Positions 48,454 to 61,371 are shown, numbered from the stretch's first letter. The stretch is 64,000 nucleotides of DNA from Rhododendron vialii (GCF_030253575.1 NC_080568.1:21971501-22035500); one strand, 5' to 3'. Numbers and translations are program-made. The notes: generated by a model not told the origin, from the sequence alone.

Positions 48454-48858
48454 ATTATTCTTTGCACTTCAGTAACAAAAGCGCTTTATTCCTTCAAGCT
48501 TTCTAACCAACATATATACTTAAATGTTTCTTAGAAGTTAGAATATACTCCGTATGTTGTAATAGTGATCATCACCAGTACATTTAGTCGATCTTTGCAA
48601 GAAACGAATACGGAATCGATATTACTTGCACATTTTTGCTACACCACTTCTTCGATCTTCTTCTTGTTGTTGCTGCTGTTAATTTCAATACAGTTCAGAC
48701 ATTTTGGTCCAATCGTAATTCATTTCGCTTGGGATCCAACTTAAATCGAGGCAAAATTCACTCAATAGTTCAATTTTCTTCTTGTGATGTAATTTTATCC
48801 CATTCTTTTTCGAGTTCCATTACACACCGAATTAAATGATTTACTTGCTTCTTATATA

Positions 48859-49104
48859 CTCTGTCTGTCCCAAATTTTTGATCCTCTTTCCCTTTTTGGA
48901 AGTCTCAAAAAAATTGGCTATATCTCTTAATCTATAATGTATTTTATATATATCAAATATAGATCGTATTTGATAGATCTCAATGAGCTCTTTTATATCA
49001 AAATTTTAAAATCACCTAATTAAAAGATTATAGATGGTAAGATAGTAATAAATTGAAAAATGACGCGCACTCTCAAAGAGGACCAACAAATTGGACGGAT
49101 GGAG
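48859..49104. mobile_element. Stowaway-type MITE, TSD TA
   Basis: 246 bp with ends CTCTGTCTGTCCCAAAT and TTGGACGGATGGAG, flanked by TA. The paralogous site before gene B is empty (CATCATAATTTAGAAAG), so it inserted after the B/C duplication. Confidence 0.88.
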
Positions 49105-49574
49105 TAATTTAGAAAGCTTGCAACCTGACAAGTTATAGACGCACTGCACTGTATATGGACCCCACAAACATTGTGTCTTGTACTAAAAAAAACGCTATTT
49201 TGCTGAGCGTTTCTGAACTTGTCCCTCCCTTGGATGTGGCAGCTATGGTTTTTGGATTTTCGTGAGTTTGATTAGAGGAATGGAGCGTCTTTTCGCTGTG
49301 TTTGATGCGCCGCGAACAATATGGCTCATGCAGTGGATTCTATGGCTCTAAGAGGGTCCCTCCCGTTGAACTGGGTGGCTCCTCCCCCATTTTGGATCGT
49401 TTGTCTATTTTGATCTTTGATTTCGCTTTGTAGCCCTTTCGGCATTCTTGAATGATTAGTTTGTTTATTTATTTATTTATTTTTGCGGGAAATAAACATC
49501 TAGTTGTAGGATTTACAAAAAGGAATTGAAAGAATCCCTTTCAAGTCCCTTACTTAATGTCAAATGACGGATGC

Positions 49575-49744
49575 GGGGACATGTAGTGAGCAAACTCACT
49601 ACAAGGTGTATTGAGCTATCATAGCCACCCAAGAGAATACTTTGGAAGAATTTGTTTTAAATCCAGACCGCTAATTGCTTAGATAGACGGTTGAGATGAC
49701 TCACTACACCCTGTAGTGACTTTGCTGCTTACAACACGGTCCCC
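49575..49744. mobile_element. Promoter MITE upstream of gene C
   Basis: Shorter copy of the element at 39589-39820, at the same position relative to the gene. Inverted ends GGGGACATGTAGTGAGCA and the mirrored GCTTACAACACGGTCCCC. Confidence 0.65.
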
Positions 49745-49826
49745 GGCCCGTCAAGTGAGTGAGATAGAAAAGGGAAAACCAAACAAGATGCTGAACTTAT
49801 CTTGCACTCTTAGACCAGCTAGATTC

Positions 49827-49834
49827 TATATGTA
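49827..49834 (+). promoter_or_regulatory. TATA box of gene C
   Basis: TATATGTA, weaker than the TATATATA of gene B in the same context, 43 bases before the ATG. Confidence 0.5.
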
Positions 49835-50547
49835 GGGCGGATTGGAGTGGATTGTTTGGTAGCTAGTTAAGGAGGAATGGCAAGAATGGATGATTGGGTG
49901 GTAACAGTAAAGGATAAATTGCAACGAATGGACACTATCCGAACTGTAGAAACGCAGCACTGGGACAAGCGTTCCATATTCAAAGTCCCGGCGTCCGTCC
50001 GAGACCTAAACATGAATGCCTACAAGCCTCAGACTGTCTCGTTTGGGCCTTACCATCTTGGCGAGGATCATTTGACTCGAATGGAGGAGCACAAGCACCG
50101 AGCTCTCCTACATTGTCTCAAGAGATACCACAAGCCTCTCGAGTCCTACGTCAACTCCCTGGTCGAAATCGCTCAAATTCTGAAAGACTCGTACGATTCG
50201 CTCGATCTTACTTGGGAAAGAGACATCGACAGGTTCTTGCAATTGATGATTCTTGACGGCTGTTTTATGCTTGAGGTAATCCGTGACAATATATATAGGC
50301 AGACAGTGAATGATTACGCTGACAATGATCCAATCTTTAGTAATCATGGGAGGCTCCACATTGTGCCTTACATCAAACGGGACATGCTTATGCTTGAAAA
50401 TCAACTCCCTATGCTTCTTCTCACCACGCTCCTTGATGAGGAAACTAAGGTCTATCCTTTTATATCTAATTCCCCTTATGTTGTTTGCTTTAGATCGATG
50501 ATCTCCTTCTAAATATCTAAATATTAATGAACATTATACTGTTATGA

Positions 50548-50768
50548 CTCAGTTTCGAGTCTTGTCAGTGGCAAGGGGGTGTGGAAGTAAACACTTATGC
50601 TCACTTGTACTTAGGTGGTGCTGTGATGACGGTCTGTCCTCTCGAACAGTAGCTATGGCTTGAATCGGACATTTTACAGTGGATAGGAAGCCTCTATGGT
50701 CATGCCCAATGGGAGTTGTTACGTTGATCGTCTCCTCCCACCCTTTTTCCCAGTAAAAAAAAATTTGT
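50548..50768 (+). mobile_element. SINE-like retroposon in intron of gene C
   Basis: A 221-bp insert flanked by the eight-base repeat TGTTATGA (50540-50547, 50769-50776). It begins CTCAGTTTCGAGTCTTG, which contains a B-box-like motif, and ends CCCAGTAAAAAAAAATTTGT, an A-rich tail. The A box is missing, so it is 5'-truncated. Absent from the introns of A and B. Confidence 0.65.
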
Positions 50769-51121
50769 TGTTATGATAGTTTTCTTTTTATGAAAGGAGG
50801 AGAATCCTAACCCAAATGGTTGGTTTGATCGTCAAGGCCTGGGATTTTGGGTTTGCTCCCTCCTAAAGTTTTAATTTCAAGACATTTTAGGAGAGCATAA
50901 ACAGACCCAGACACCTGACTTATAATGAAAAAGGAGGAGCATCTTCCATCCGGGCTAGTTTTAATGATCAGAAACTTACGTTCTTAGAGTAGTGCCTCAG
51001 TTACACCAATCATACAATAAAGAATCATGCATGTTGATTGGATATCCATCTACATGATTTCGAACATCATTTTGAAAAATCGTATATTGACACACCAAAT
51101 CATAACTCGTTTATGTCAAGT

Positions 51122-51272
51122 GAAAGGTGTTGCGATGAGATAGTGTTTGTATCTGATCAACATGGTCTATGATGTTCGTGAGATGAGTTTTCAAAATTGC
51201 AAGGTTTCGACCATCAAATTAAGTGAGCGCGCACAAAAAGGGCTCAGCCATAAGAGGAACGCGATAGAGTTT
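51122..51272 (+). repeat. Host intron segment duplicated across the Tat element (left copy)
   Basis: 151 bp from GAAAGGTGTTGCGATGAG to GCGATAGAGTTT directly before the Tat element. The same 151 bp recurs at 62250-62400 directly after it, with three differences by eye, each C on the left and T on the right. Confidence 0.92.
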
Positions 51273-52318
51273 TGTAGGGGTTCGATTTGGAGGGAACTTG
51301 ACCTGAGTTAGTATTTCTCTTCCGTTGCTCCGTTCACCCGCCTCTGAACCTGCAACAAGTCACTAGGGCTAGGATAGCCCAGTGACCCTCCAACGATCAA
51401 GTTAGATCTCAGAGGAGGATATAGATATAGGGTTAGGGAAAGATGGCATACCTCTTTAGATTAGTGTCCCTTTGTATTTATAGATCTAGGTTTGCTTGGG
51501 CTCCAAGCTAGCGCGTGAGGGATACGCTCGGGTAACCGCCTCGGATGACATCACAGATGACGCATCGGATAAGGCAGTTACGAAGCACATGGCCGGACCA
51601 GGCCTAGACAATCCTTTCTGCCACGTGTCGCTCTTGGTCCCCTCTTGCTATGCTACATTCTTTCAAGAGGCCTTAGCGGAATGCTTGCTTCGGTAATTTA
51701 CCGAGGTGTTAACAGGAGACTTGATACTGAGCGAATAACCAAAGGATATAAGCCGTGGTCTGCCTGTACTGTCCCATGGATCGTACCAGCATGAGACCTC
51801 GGTTATCGGTGGCTCAACAAAGTTACCGATGCCACAACCGAAGCCTCCACAATAGCCCCTTAACTCCCTGATGCACCGGTTCTTTGCTTCGGGGAGTTAA
51901 TCCCTTCCGTGATCCATAGTACTTTCGACCTCCAATACACAAATCACCGAAGAGAAAAGCGACATCGGAGATAATCAGAGCATCATTCCCAACTTTCGAT
52001 GCCACGTGTTGCTCATCGCCGAGGTTCATAAATCAACAGCTGTCTTGGCACGTGCAACACCAGTTGATTGGTACGGGGTGTCCTTTCGGTGACACGCGTC
52101 AACAACCCAATGGCTCGGTGATTCGGCGCTCTGACCTCGGTGCAGAACTTTTCACCCTCATCCGTCAGATGGTGCCACGCGTCAAAGATCCAGCGGCTCG
52201 GCGCACGACGCTTTGTTTCCCGCGCACCCCCTCAAATTGCCCGAGTATATAAGTGAGAAGGGAGAGAAAAATCGATAGAGCTTCCAGGATTTTTAAAATC
52301 GAACTGCCGCCGCTGTCA
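51273..52318 (-). repeat. Tat left LTR (3' LTR of the element)
   Basis: It starts TGTAGGGGTTCG. The inner end is probably the CA at 52318, because a pyrimidine stretch (TCCTCCACCTTCT, a polypurine tract on the minus strand) follows; the shorter right LTR cannot confirm this. A minus-strand TATAAATA lies at 51475-51482 and a plus-strand TATATAA at 52246-52252. Confidence 0.65.
52246..52252 (+). promoter_or_regulatory. Candidate promoter of the Tat antisense ORF
   Basis: TATATAA in the context CCCGAGTATATAAGTGAG, on the strand of the antisense ORF and of DUF247 gene C, about 550 bases before the ORF. A leader intron is plausible (donor GAG|GTATGT near 52379, acceptor GGTTAG near 52794). Confidence 0.55.
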
Positions 52319-52803
52319 TCCTCCACCTTCTGATTGAGATTTCGTGCGTTTTGGCTGGGAGATCTCATACGAATTTGAGGTATGTCGATCTCATTGCTTT
52401 AATCTTCATGCTTTGACCATTTTTTCGAGTTCTTCGTCGTTTCCTGCGTTCACTCTGGCTAAGCAACCATTCGCCGCCGTCTGGTTTAGGGCGGCGCTGG
52501 GCTTTTCCGGCGCTGCTCGTGTTTTTTTCGAGGCCTAAACTCATCCCGAGGCCTAGATTCATCCGAGATTTAAATACATCCCGAGGCCTAAATTCATCTG
52601 AGACTTAAATTCATCCCGATGCCATAGGAATAGATTTCTGAACCTCAAAAATCCTTCCCGAAAGGGAAGCGCTTTCGTAGGAACCTACACCCGAGGGTTC
52701 CGAGGAGTGATGACCATTCCGTCCCGAGCGTTAAACCTTGATTTTTCCCTGAGCATATAGCTAACGGATTTTTGCATTCTTTTCCTTGGTTAGGTAGAGG
52801 CGA

Positions 52804-55062
52804 ATGGTCATCGAGCTTTCTTCGGACAGTTCCAGTAGTTCAGGCTCTTCTCCCATCGAAATTCCCGAGGATATTAGCCAGACACTTCGAGCTCTCGCAT
52901 TTTTTCGGACTCCAATCAATTGCATTGAACCACTCGACACCTCGAGAGCTCCTTGAGAGCTCCTCGTGAGGTGACGACGTTTGACCCCCAAGAGATGGAA
53001 GCCCCAAGTACCTCGAATCAAGGTCCGGGTCCATTCGCGGATGCCCCCGAGGAGGTTCGGGGACGCAGGAAGGCAATGAGGCCATGCCCATATCGAAACC
53101 AATATTTTGATGGCTCCTCGGCTTCTTATGCTGAGTTCAAAAGGGCGTACAGCGTTCCTCATGACGTTGACATTCGGATTTTATCAAACAGTGACCCCAA
53201 AGACCTTCCTCACCGGGAGGGAGCACTGATCTTCCCCTTGATGGCTATCACCGAGGGGGGCGTTAGATTCCCCCTGCATCAGTTCGTCCGAAGGGTTCTC
53301 CGAGCCCTCTCTCTCACGTCTTCTCAGCTCATGGTGAACTCCTACCGGATCATCATAAGCATCATAGAGCTGAGGAGGCAATACAACCTTACTTTTGGAC
53401 TCGAGGAGCTCTTCGGTGTGTACCTCGTTGGAGTTAACCGAGAGAGCGATCGATATTACATCTCCTGTAGGACAGGGTATGATACATTCCTTATTGACCA
53501 TCTTCCCGACTCGGAAGGATGGGCGAGCATTTACGTATCGGTTACTGGGAATTTTATGTTTGGGCCCGGGGAAAGCGCGGACACTGCCACTATGGTTCAG
53601 TTCGAAACCGGGGCTCCTGGTCGGTAGAAATCTCTTTTTACCTTTTGTATATGTTAGCACATTTTTCTTTCCTCATCGTATACTGATTCTTCCATTGCCT
53701 TTCTTTCAGCTGAGGGCGTCGTTGCAGAGCTTCGGGAAAGGGCTATCCGAGCACGGATAATAGCTGCTTATGCCATTCCTATCACGAGTCGGTATGCACC
53801 TGACCTGCTCGAATACAAACCAACTTATACCGGCTATTTGAAAAAGAGGCCGAGGCAGCAGGTGTTCCTCCAGCGGGACGAGGACGTGGCAGAGGGAGAA
53901 ACCGAGGAAGAGGAGAAGGGAGGGGAGGCGGAGGAGCTGGGGCGCCAGAAGACGAAGTGGGTGATTCTGGTCCCCGAAGCGTGATCCGAGAAGAAATCGA
54001 CCGGGAGACCCCAGAGAGGACGGGACTCAGCGACGAGATGAGCGGTCGCGGAAGAGAAGTGCTCAACCTACGCCGTCAGAGGCCACGAGGACGGGGCGCT
54101 GGCGTCACGATTGGTTCACCGAGGGCCGGAACCTCGAGGGTAATCCCTGTTTCTCCTCAGGAGCCTCCGGAGAAAAGGGCTCGGACCGAGGAAGAAGCCT
54201 TCGGACAATAAAGAAGCGGGGAGCCGATCTTGATAAAAAAGATAGGAACCAGAGGAGATGAGGGAGATGTGGAGAGCAGGGGGGAACTGACACGGACACT
54301 CGTGTTCCGGCGAGGGAGATCCCGTGGGCCCCCGAGGTTCGTCACTACGCGGGGCGCCTAATTCATCACACCGATAATGCGTCCTCCAACATCGGGATGG
54401 CGTTTAGGCTGCTTCGGTCTTGTATTCTTCCGAAGGACGCCCGAGCCGTCGAGGGTTGCACCGAGGACCTGACAGGAGAGATAGCGCAGGCACTCTTGAA
54501 AGTAAGTTACTTTTCTTATCCCCTTGATAGAATGTTGGAACTTGATGATCATTTTTACTTGTGTTGGTAGGCTGGAGCTCGGGCGCTCGTGGTGAATGAC
54601 CGATGCAAGGCACAAGAGCAGGAAATAGAGCTGCTGAAGAAAACCCTTGCTCAGAGAGAAGACGACCTGAAGGTGGCGAGGGAGACTTGTGACCTCTACC
54701 TGGTCGACTTTCAAAGGTGCGACCGGGAACGGGTGGCTGCTGAGGGGAGGGCCACAAAGGCTGAGGAGGACGCTACCACCTTGAGGGTTGCTAGAGCCCG
54801 GGAGGTTGAATTTACGAAGAACAAAGGCTACGATGAAGGCTGGGACATATTCGGAGTAGAATATAAGAAACAGGTTCGGGAGATAGAAGCCGAGCTCTTC
54901 AGAGATCGGTTCTTGGACGGGCTTCGGTATGGGCACGAAGCCTTGAATAGCAAGCTTACTCTGCCAGAGGGTTCTGAGCTTCAAACCGTGCCTGAGCCCC
55001 CTCCTGAAGAGCTCGTGCTACCAGAGGAGGAAAGCGAGCAGGTGCCGAACCCAGAGCCCTGA
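52804..55062 (+). pseudogene. Tat antisense ORF (Transposase_28-like domain plus coiled coil)
   Basis: A serine-rich start (MVIELSSDSSSSSGSSPIE) leads to a domain with REGALIFPLMAITEGGVRFP and LHQFVRRVLRALSLTSSQL, then GLEELFGVYLVGVN, the pattern of the Transposase_28 (putative gypsy-type transposon protein) family found in plant Tat elements. A basic/acidic middle follows, and the 54.59-55.06 kb part is a coiled coil (EIELLKKTLAQREDDLKVAR) with an acidic C-terminus (LPEEESEQVPNPEP). Segments lie in different frames with plausible introns (for example near 54.5 kb), as known for these ORFs. It is transcribed, if at all, in the same sense as gene C. It looks partly broken. Confidence 0.7.
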
Positions 55063-56029
55063 GCGTCCGAGAACCAAGTTGACCCCAGCGCCCCTATTCC
55101 TTGATGATGCATAGGGACTTTATCTCAATTCTGAAAAACACTTTAATCTTTTATTTTGAATAGTCAATTAACTGGACGGCTCCGAACATTTGGAGTTTGC
55201 CGTTCCAGGTCTTATAATTATTTGATATCGAAGTAGTTAACTTTTGTTTATGGTTTGTTGCTAGAGCCCATAATGCTTTGTGAATGAATACTTTTCTTTT
55301 CTTGAATGTTTTATCTTTGAAATGCTTGTATGATTGGTTTGCTCCTTGGGTTATGATGCCCCTGCTTCGGTGAGACTTGAAAAGTTTGTAGAAACAAGTT
55401 TAACCGAAGCGTTAACCAAAGAGTTTTGCCAAGCATAAAAAATATGTTTAATCAAGAAAAAATGACTTGATCCGAAGCCCCTGCTTCTAGGAGGGTCGGT
55501 AAGGACCGAACCAGAATCAATTACTTAATGAATTTTGGGTTGCACGCCCGTTTGCTTAATGGAAATAAGTCTAGCGAGTAAACGCGAGATGGTGTTACTG
55601 CTTAGGGATGTAGGCCGGAGTCACGAAGGGATATGGCTTCTGCCATAGGTTCGGGACACAGCGAGTCCGAGCAGTGGGAAACTTTTGGTGGGTCGGTATA
55701 AGGGGCTCGGGAGGAGACCGGGTATCCTTAAAGCGAGTGACCAGAAATCCAGACGACCGAAGAGGCCTGGGCGACTTGGTGGGAATTTTGTCCGAGGGTA
55801 TCACCTATGGGAGAACAATATCCTTGAAGTCGGCTTAAAACGGTCCGGGTAGGAACGGACCGAGTGTAAGTAATTTAAACAGCAAAGGGTACGAATATTG
55901 CAAAAGAGAGAATTCTCATTCAAACTTGTTGGAGTGTTGTCAATACATAAGCAAGTTGCCTTCGAAACTTTTTAAAAGAAAATGCAACATAATAAAGATT
56001 AATTGGGCTTCGGTGACCGAATGCTATCC
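55063..56029. other. Tat spacer between antisense ORF and integrase
   Basis: No gene. Both coding regions end here tail to tail. The right part is rich in CGGT/CCGA-type motifs. Confidence 0.6.
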
Positions 56030-59000
56030 TTAGAATTTCTTCAAGTTGTTTGCATTCCATGTTTTAGCAATGGGGGAACCATCCAACTTCTCCAGTTTGT
56101 AGTTTCCTGATCCGAGGTGCTTGAGGACTCGGTAAGGGCCCTCCCAGTTGGGCATTGGCTTTCGCTTTTTGGACTTCTCCACCACTTTTTTCCATACGAG
56201 ATCGTCAGGTTTGAACGACCTAAGGCGGACACTTCGGTTGTAACCTTTTGCAACCTCCTGTTGGTATGATGCGAGCTTGATCCTTGCGTTGTCACGTTCC
56301 TCTTCGGCTAAGTCGAGATCCGAAGCAATGCTGTTGTTGTTGACCGACTCATCAAAGTTTTCTGTACCCATTGTCGGGAGTCCGACCTGGAGAGGGATGA
56401 CCGCCTCTATTCCAAATGCCAAGGAGAAAGGAGTGCGACCAATGGATCGCCGAGGAGTAGTACGGTAGCCCCAGAGTACCCTGGGTAGCTCTTCGGCCCA
56501 CTTTCCCCGTCGTGACTCGAGTCGTCGCTTAAGTCCAGATGAAATTGCCTTGTTTGCAGCCTCGGCCTGTCCGTTACCCTGGGGGTAAGCCGGAGTGGAT
56601 GTGTCCCATTTGATACCGTATTCGTCAAGCAGGGCCCGATACTTCTGCCCTGTGAACTACTTTCCATTGTCTGTAATTATGGTGAACGGCACACCGAAGC
56701 GAGAGATGATGTTTCGCCATACGAAGCGGATGACGTCTGTTTCTTCAATGGTGACCAGGGGCTCGGCCTCGACCCATTTTGAGAAATAATCGGTTGCGGT
56801 TAAGAGGAACTTGAATCCACCCGGAGCGACTGGGAGCTTTCCAACGATATCCATGCCCCATTGGGAGAAGGGCCAAGGGCTGGTGAGGGGGCTAAGGTCC
56901 CGGCCGGCTGATGGATAATGGGAGCGAACATATAACACTTATTGCAACGCTTGACGAACTCTTCAGAATCCTTCTTCATTGTCGGCCACCAATACCCCTG
57001 AGTGATGGCTCGGTGGGCGAGGGAGCGTCCACCAGAGTGACAACCGCTGTCGCCGGCATGAAGCTCTTGGATGATGCTCGGAACTTGATGTGGGTGCGCA
57101 ACCAATAAGTATGGCCCGGTAAATGATCTTCGGTAAAGCTTGCCGTTGGGGTTAAGCCAGAAGAGAGCAGCTTTGTTTCGGAGTCGGTGAGCCTCCTTTT
57201 TGTCAGCGACAAGGGAGTCATCTCTCAGGTAAAGGACAATTTCGTCCATCCAGCTCGGCGATGAAGTCGGCGAGTACCTGGGCTTTTATTGCTGTCCGAG
57301 GCTGAAAATGGATTTCAAAATTGGCAAGCTCAACAGCCCACTGTGAGATTTGGTTGGAGAGGTCGGCCTTCCGGAGGAGATACTTGAGAGGGTACTCGGT
57401 AAGGACAATGATACGGTGTGACTGGAAATAGGGAGCGAGCTTCCTGGAGGCTGAGACGAGGGCAAGGACGAGCTTTTCTAACGGTAGATAACGCGTCTCG
57501 GCGGGAGTCATAGTTTTGCTAGAGTAATAGATTGGCTGGTGCTCCCGATCCTCCTAGCGGACAAGGACCGAGCTGACAACGTGAGGGGAGACGGCTAGGT
57601 AAAGGAACAAGTCTTCCTGGTCCCGAGGGGTGACGAGGAGTGGAGCTTTTGAAATATACGCCTTTAACTGTTGGAGGGCTCGGTCGCAATCTTCTGTCCA
57701 ATTGAAGCTCCATCGGCTGCCTTTTAAAAGTGCGAAAAATGGCTGGCATTTATCCGAAGAGCGGCTTATAAACCGATTCAGGGCTGCGGCCATACCGGTC
57801 AAACGCTGAACATCAGGCTTGTTGTGGGGGGCCGAGAGTTGAGTAATAGCGAGAATCTGGGAAGGATCGGCCTCAATACCGCGTTGGGAGACGAGGTGGC
57901 CAAGAAATTTGCCGGAGCTGACACCGAAGACGCACTTCTCGGCATTGAAGCGGAGCTTGTGTTTCTTGAGTATCCCAAAGACTTCGGCGAGGTGAGTTAA
58001 ATGATCACCGGCGTGCAAACTTTTGACCACCATGTCGTCGATGTAAGCCAGCATAGTGTCGCCTAGTAACCCCTCGAACATCTTGGTTATCATTCGCTGA
58101 AAAGTGGCTCCGGCATTTTTTAAACCGAAGGGCATAACAAGGTACCCGAAGATGCCATGGGGGGTGATGAAGGCTGTGTTCTCGACATCGCCTTCAGTCA
58201 TGGCAATCTGGTGGTAGCCCCGATATGCATCCAAGAAGCTAAGTCGCTCGTGTCCGGAGGTGGCGTCGACGAGCTGGTCAATACGAGGGAGTGGAAAGAA
58301 GTCCTTTGGGCAGGCGTCGTTGAGGTTTGAGTAGTCGACGCAGACCCACCATTTGCCACTCTTTTTCTTGACTACGACGGTGTTGGCCAGCCACTTGGGA
58401 TACTGGACTTCTCTGATTGCCCCTGCGTTCAGGAGTCGGTTAACTTCTTCAATAACGGTCTCGGAATGAAGAGGAGAGGGTCATCGTGCCTTTTGCAAGA
58501 CCGGACATTTGGCTCCGTCAATGTTGAGTTCGTGGCAAATAAAGGAGGGGTCAACCCCGGGCATTTCATATGGGGTCCAAGCGAACACTTCGATGTTTCG
58601 GTTGAGAAAAGCTACCGTCTCGTTCCGATCAGTATCACTAAGTGAGAAACTGACAAAGAAGAAGCGGGAACCGTCTTCGGTTATTAGGATGGTGGCCACG
58701 TCTTCTATGGTTTTGTCGTCGGGGGATCTACCGACGTCCTCCAAAACTGGGGCCTCGGGGACTTCAATGAGACTGACCCGGGAGGTCTGTTTATTACTTC
58801 GGACGGCGTTAATGTAGCACTTCTTGGCTGTAGTTTGATCTCCGTACAAGTCTTCCTGGTGCTCATGAATGCCAATGAAATGGACCACTTGGTGATAGGT
58901 GGAGGCAATCGCTTTAAGCCTATGCAGCCAGGTGCGCCCAACAATTGCGTTGTAAGGGCTAGGGACGTTGACTACCACGAATTCCATCTTAACAGTCACC

Positions 59001-61283
59001 GAGCCGGCGCGGACTGGAAGAGTGACCATACCGATGGGCCAGACCGGTGCTCCGTTGAATCCGATAAGAGGGACCTCGGAGGGACGGAGGTCGGTGTTGG
59101 GAATCTTCAGATCTTTGAACAAAGAGTAGTACATGACTTCAGCCGAGCTGCCCTGGTCAACGAGGACGCGACGGACGTTGAAAGTTCCGATGCATAGTGT
59201 GACCACGAGGGCGTCATTGTGGGGAAGCTGGATGCGGTCGAGATCCTTCTCGATGAATGTTATCGTCCATTTGGAACCGTCATCGGTTCTGGGGTGCTTC
59301 GGTTCGGGACCGACCAACATGACCTGTTTGGAGGAGGAGGCTTCGTTCAGATCGGCCCGGATGATGCGAGCGGCTTCGGGGTTTAGGGGACCGTGTATGA
59401 CGTGGATTGTCTGGACCTCTTCCTCGGTGTTTGTTTCGGTCCATTGTGCCCAGGCCGTCGTCTTCTCGTGATCGATGAAGTTGCCGAGGTGGCCACCCGT
59501 GATAAGCTGTTCCAAGTAAGCCTTGAAGGGCTTGCATGCTGTGGTGAAGTGACCATGCTCGTTGTGGTAACTGCATCGGACGATGGGATTCTTGATTTTC
59601 CCATTTTCGGTTCCTAGCTTTTGATTTAGGAAGGAGAAAAAGGGCTGGTCCTTCACTTGTTCGATGATCCGGTAGATGGGAATGGTGAAGACGATCTTCT
59701 TAGCGTTAAAATCGCTTGGCTTCGGTCCCATCCTCAGCGACTGCTTAATGGTGTTGACCTGTTTCTTTGGCGCTAAGACAGGTGCGGGGACCGGTGTGGA
59801 TACCGAAGTGTTTAATGTCTTGGAACTCGTAGGCTTCCCGATGCCTCTCTCTGCCTTGGACTCGATGAGCTGACACCAGCCCTCAATACGAGTCATAAGG
59901 TTCTTCATAGAGTTTGGCTTATGGCGAGCGAGGTCGTCATAGACTTGCTCGTCCTGGGAGGTGAGACCGAGCTTGAATCCTCAGGCCGAGATGACGCCAT
60001 CGCAACCCTCGATCTCCTTGAATAGTTCTCAGTAACGACCAGCGTACTGCCGAAATGTTTCGTCATTCCTCTTGCGGAGGGCCAAGAGGGAGTCGATCTC
60101 CTTCTCGTGCTTGTTGCTAGTTACGAACTGGGAGTTGATTGAACCAGGTGAGGCCCAGGTTGCCGAGGCTTGCAGGAAACACTTTACACAAGAAGGCATC
60201 GTCCGAGGGTTCATTTCGAAGAAACAAAGACATGACAAGTTTGTACTGGACCAAGTGGGTGTATGCCTCGGTCTTGCCGTCGTATTTGGCAAACTTGGGT
60301 TGGGTGAATCCCTTGGGAGGGGTAACCGAGTCGATCTCTCTTGTAAATGGGGAGGTCGTGAGTCTGGTGAGCCGTGCGTCGCGGTGAGGTTGGATTAAAC
60401 GGTCGAGACCGTCTGGACGCTCAGTCGCTGCACGCTTCTTCGAGACAAGTTTGTCCAATCGTTCGTATTCCTTTCTATTTGGGGCAGTACTAACCAATTT
60501 CCTGGGAAAGCGTTCCTGGCGGTGGTGGCGGTAGTTATCCCGAGCAGAAGGCTCGAGGCGCTCGGTGATCGAGCTCCTGCTGTGTGCTCCGCCGGGGTTT
60601 GTGACGATGGGGCTTCTGGCTCCGGGGCCCTTTGGGCGCTCGCGGTATCCCCTAGTCTGGATCTCCACAAGGCCGTCATTTCCCCTGGCTGCTCTTGTGA
60701 GGCTAGGGGTAGATTCCCGGCCTGCCTTGCCCACCTGGACCGAATGAGTGGAGGAGGCAAAGACGCTCTCAGCACCGAGCCTTTCGAAGGCTGATGGTCT
60801 CCTTCGAAGTTGCACAGGGGAGCGGAAACGGTCCCTGTGCGATGTGTCCCTTGGGGCTCGGGCGTCCACCGCTCTAGGTGACTCGAGACGATCCTTGACG
60901 GAAGGGCGGGGTCCATGCTCTAGCAGGTGACCGACTTCGTGACTGCGAGGGGGGGTACGACGGTCCTTCCTTCCGCCGCGACTCCCAAAGGAATGAGACG
61001 GGGAGATTTGGAGGAGGTGTTTGATCTCCGCCAACTCATCTCGGACTTGTCTGTCGCGCTCCATCACTGTCGTGAGATCGTCGATCTTCCGCTCAAGATG
61101 GCGGATGTAGGAGTGGAGCTCGGAAGATGGGCCTGCGTCTGGAACTGACGCTTCGGCGCCAATTCCGACGGATACATGGGTCTTTCCTAGGGCGGCAGCT
61201 CCGCCGGAAGCCAGGCTGTGATCCACGAGGGAACCGAGGCCGTGGGTGGTACCACCGTGATGCGCGTCGTCGATCTCAACCAT
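56030..61283 (-). pseudogene. Tat gag-pol remnant
   Basis: On the minus strand from right to left, with rounded positions: gag (61.28-59.9 kb; RDTSHRDRFRSP, RLDKLVSKKRAATERPDGLD, PKGFTQPKFAKYDGKT), a short zinc-knuckle-like CSYHNEHGHFTTAC (near 59.58 kb), protease (near 59.2 kb; VRRVLVDQGSSAEVMY), RT (58.4-57.6 kb; MDAYRGYHQIAM, MPFGLKNAGATFQRM, AYIDDMVVKS), RNase H (57.5-57.2 kb; LTEYPLKYLLRKADL), integrase (57.1-56.1 kb; HSGGRSLAHRAITQGYWWP, WGMDIVGKLPVAPG, FTIITDNGK), and the integrase tail (MPNWEGPYRVLKHLGSGNY). The order and motifs are those of Tat elements. Several interruptions make it a fossil. Confidence 0.9.
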
Positions 61284-61349
61284 GTTTGATTTAGGAACGC
61301 TGACATGGAGCAGGGAAGGGGGAAGAGGTAAAAGTTGAAAGGGTGGCTA

Positions 61350-61369
61350 GGTCCCCAGCAGAGTCGCCA
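61350..61369 (-). promoter_or_regulatory. Tat primer binding site, tRNA-Arg type
   Basis: On the minus strand, two bases after the LTR: TGGCGACTCTGCTGGGGACC. Tat/Ogre elements use tRNA-Arg with a nearly identical site. Confidence 0.75.
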
Positions 61370-61371
61370 AT

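Noticed and set aside
51496-51696. Open frame of 66 codons in both Tat LTRs (51496 and 61594)
   Set aside because: Kept in both copies only because LTRs are near-identical; no known domain and no ATG in good context.
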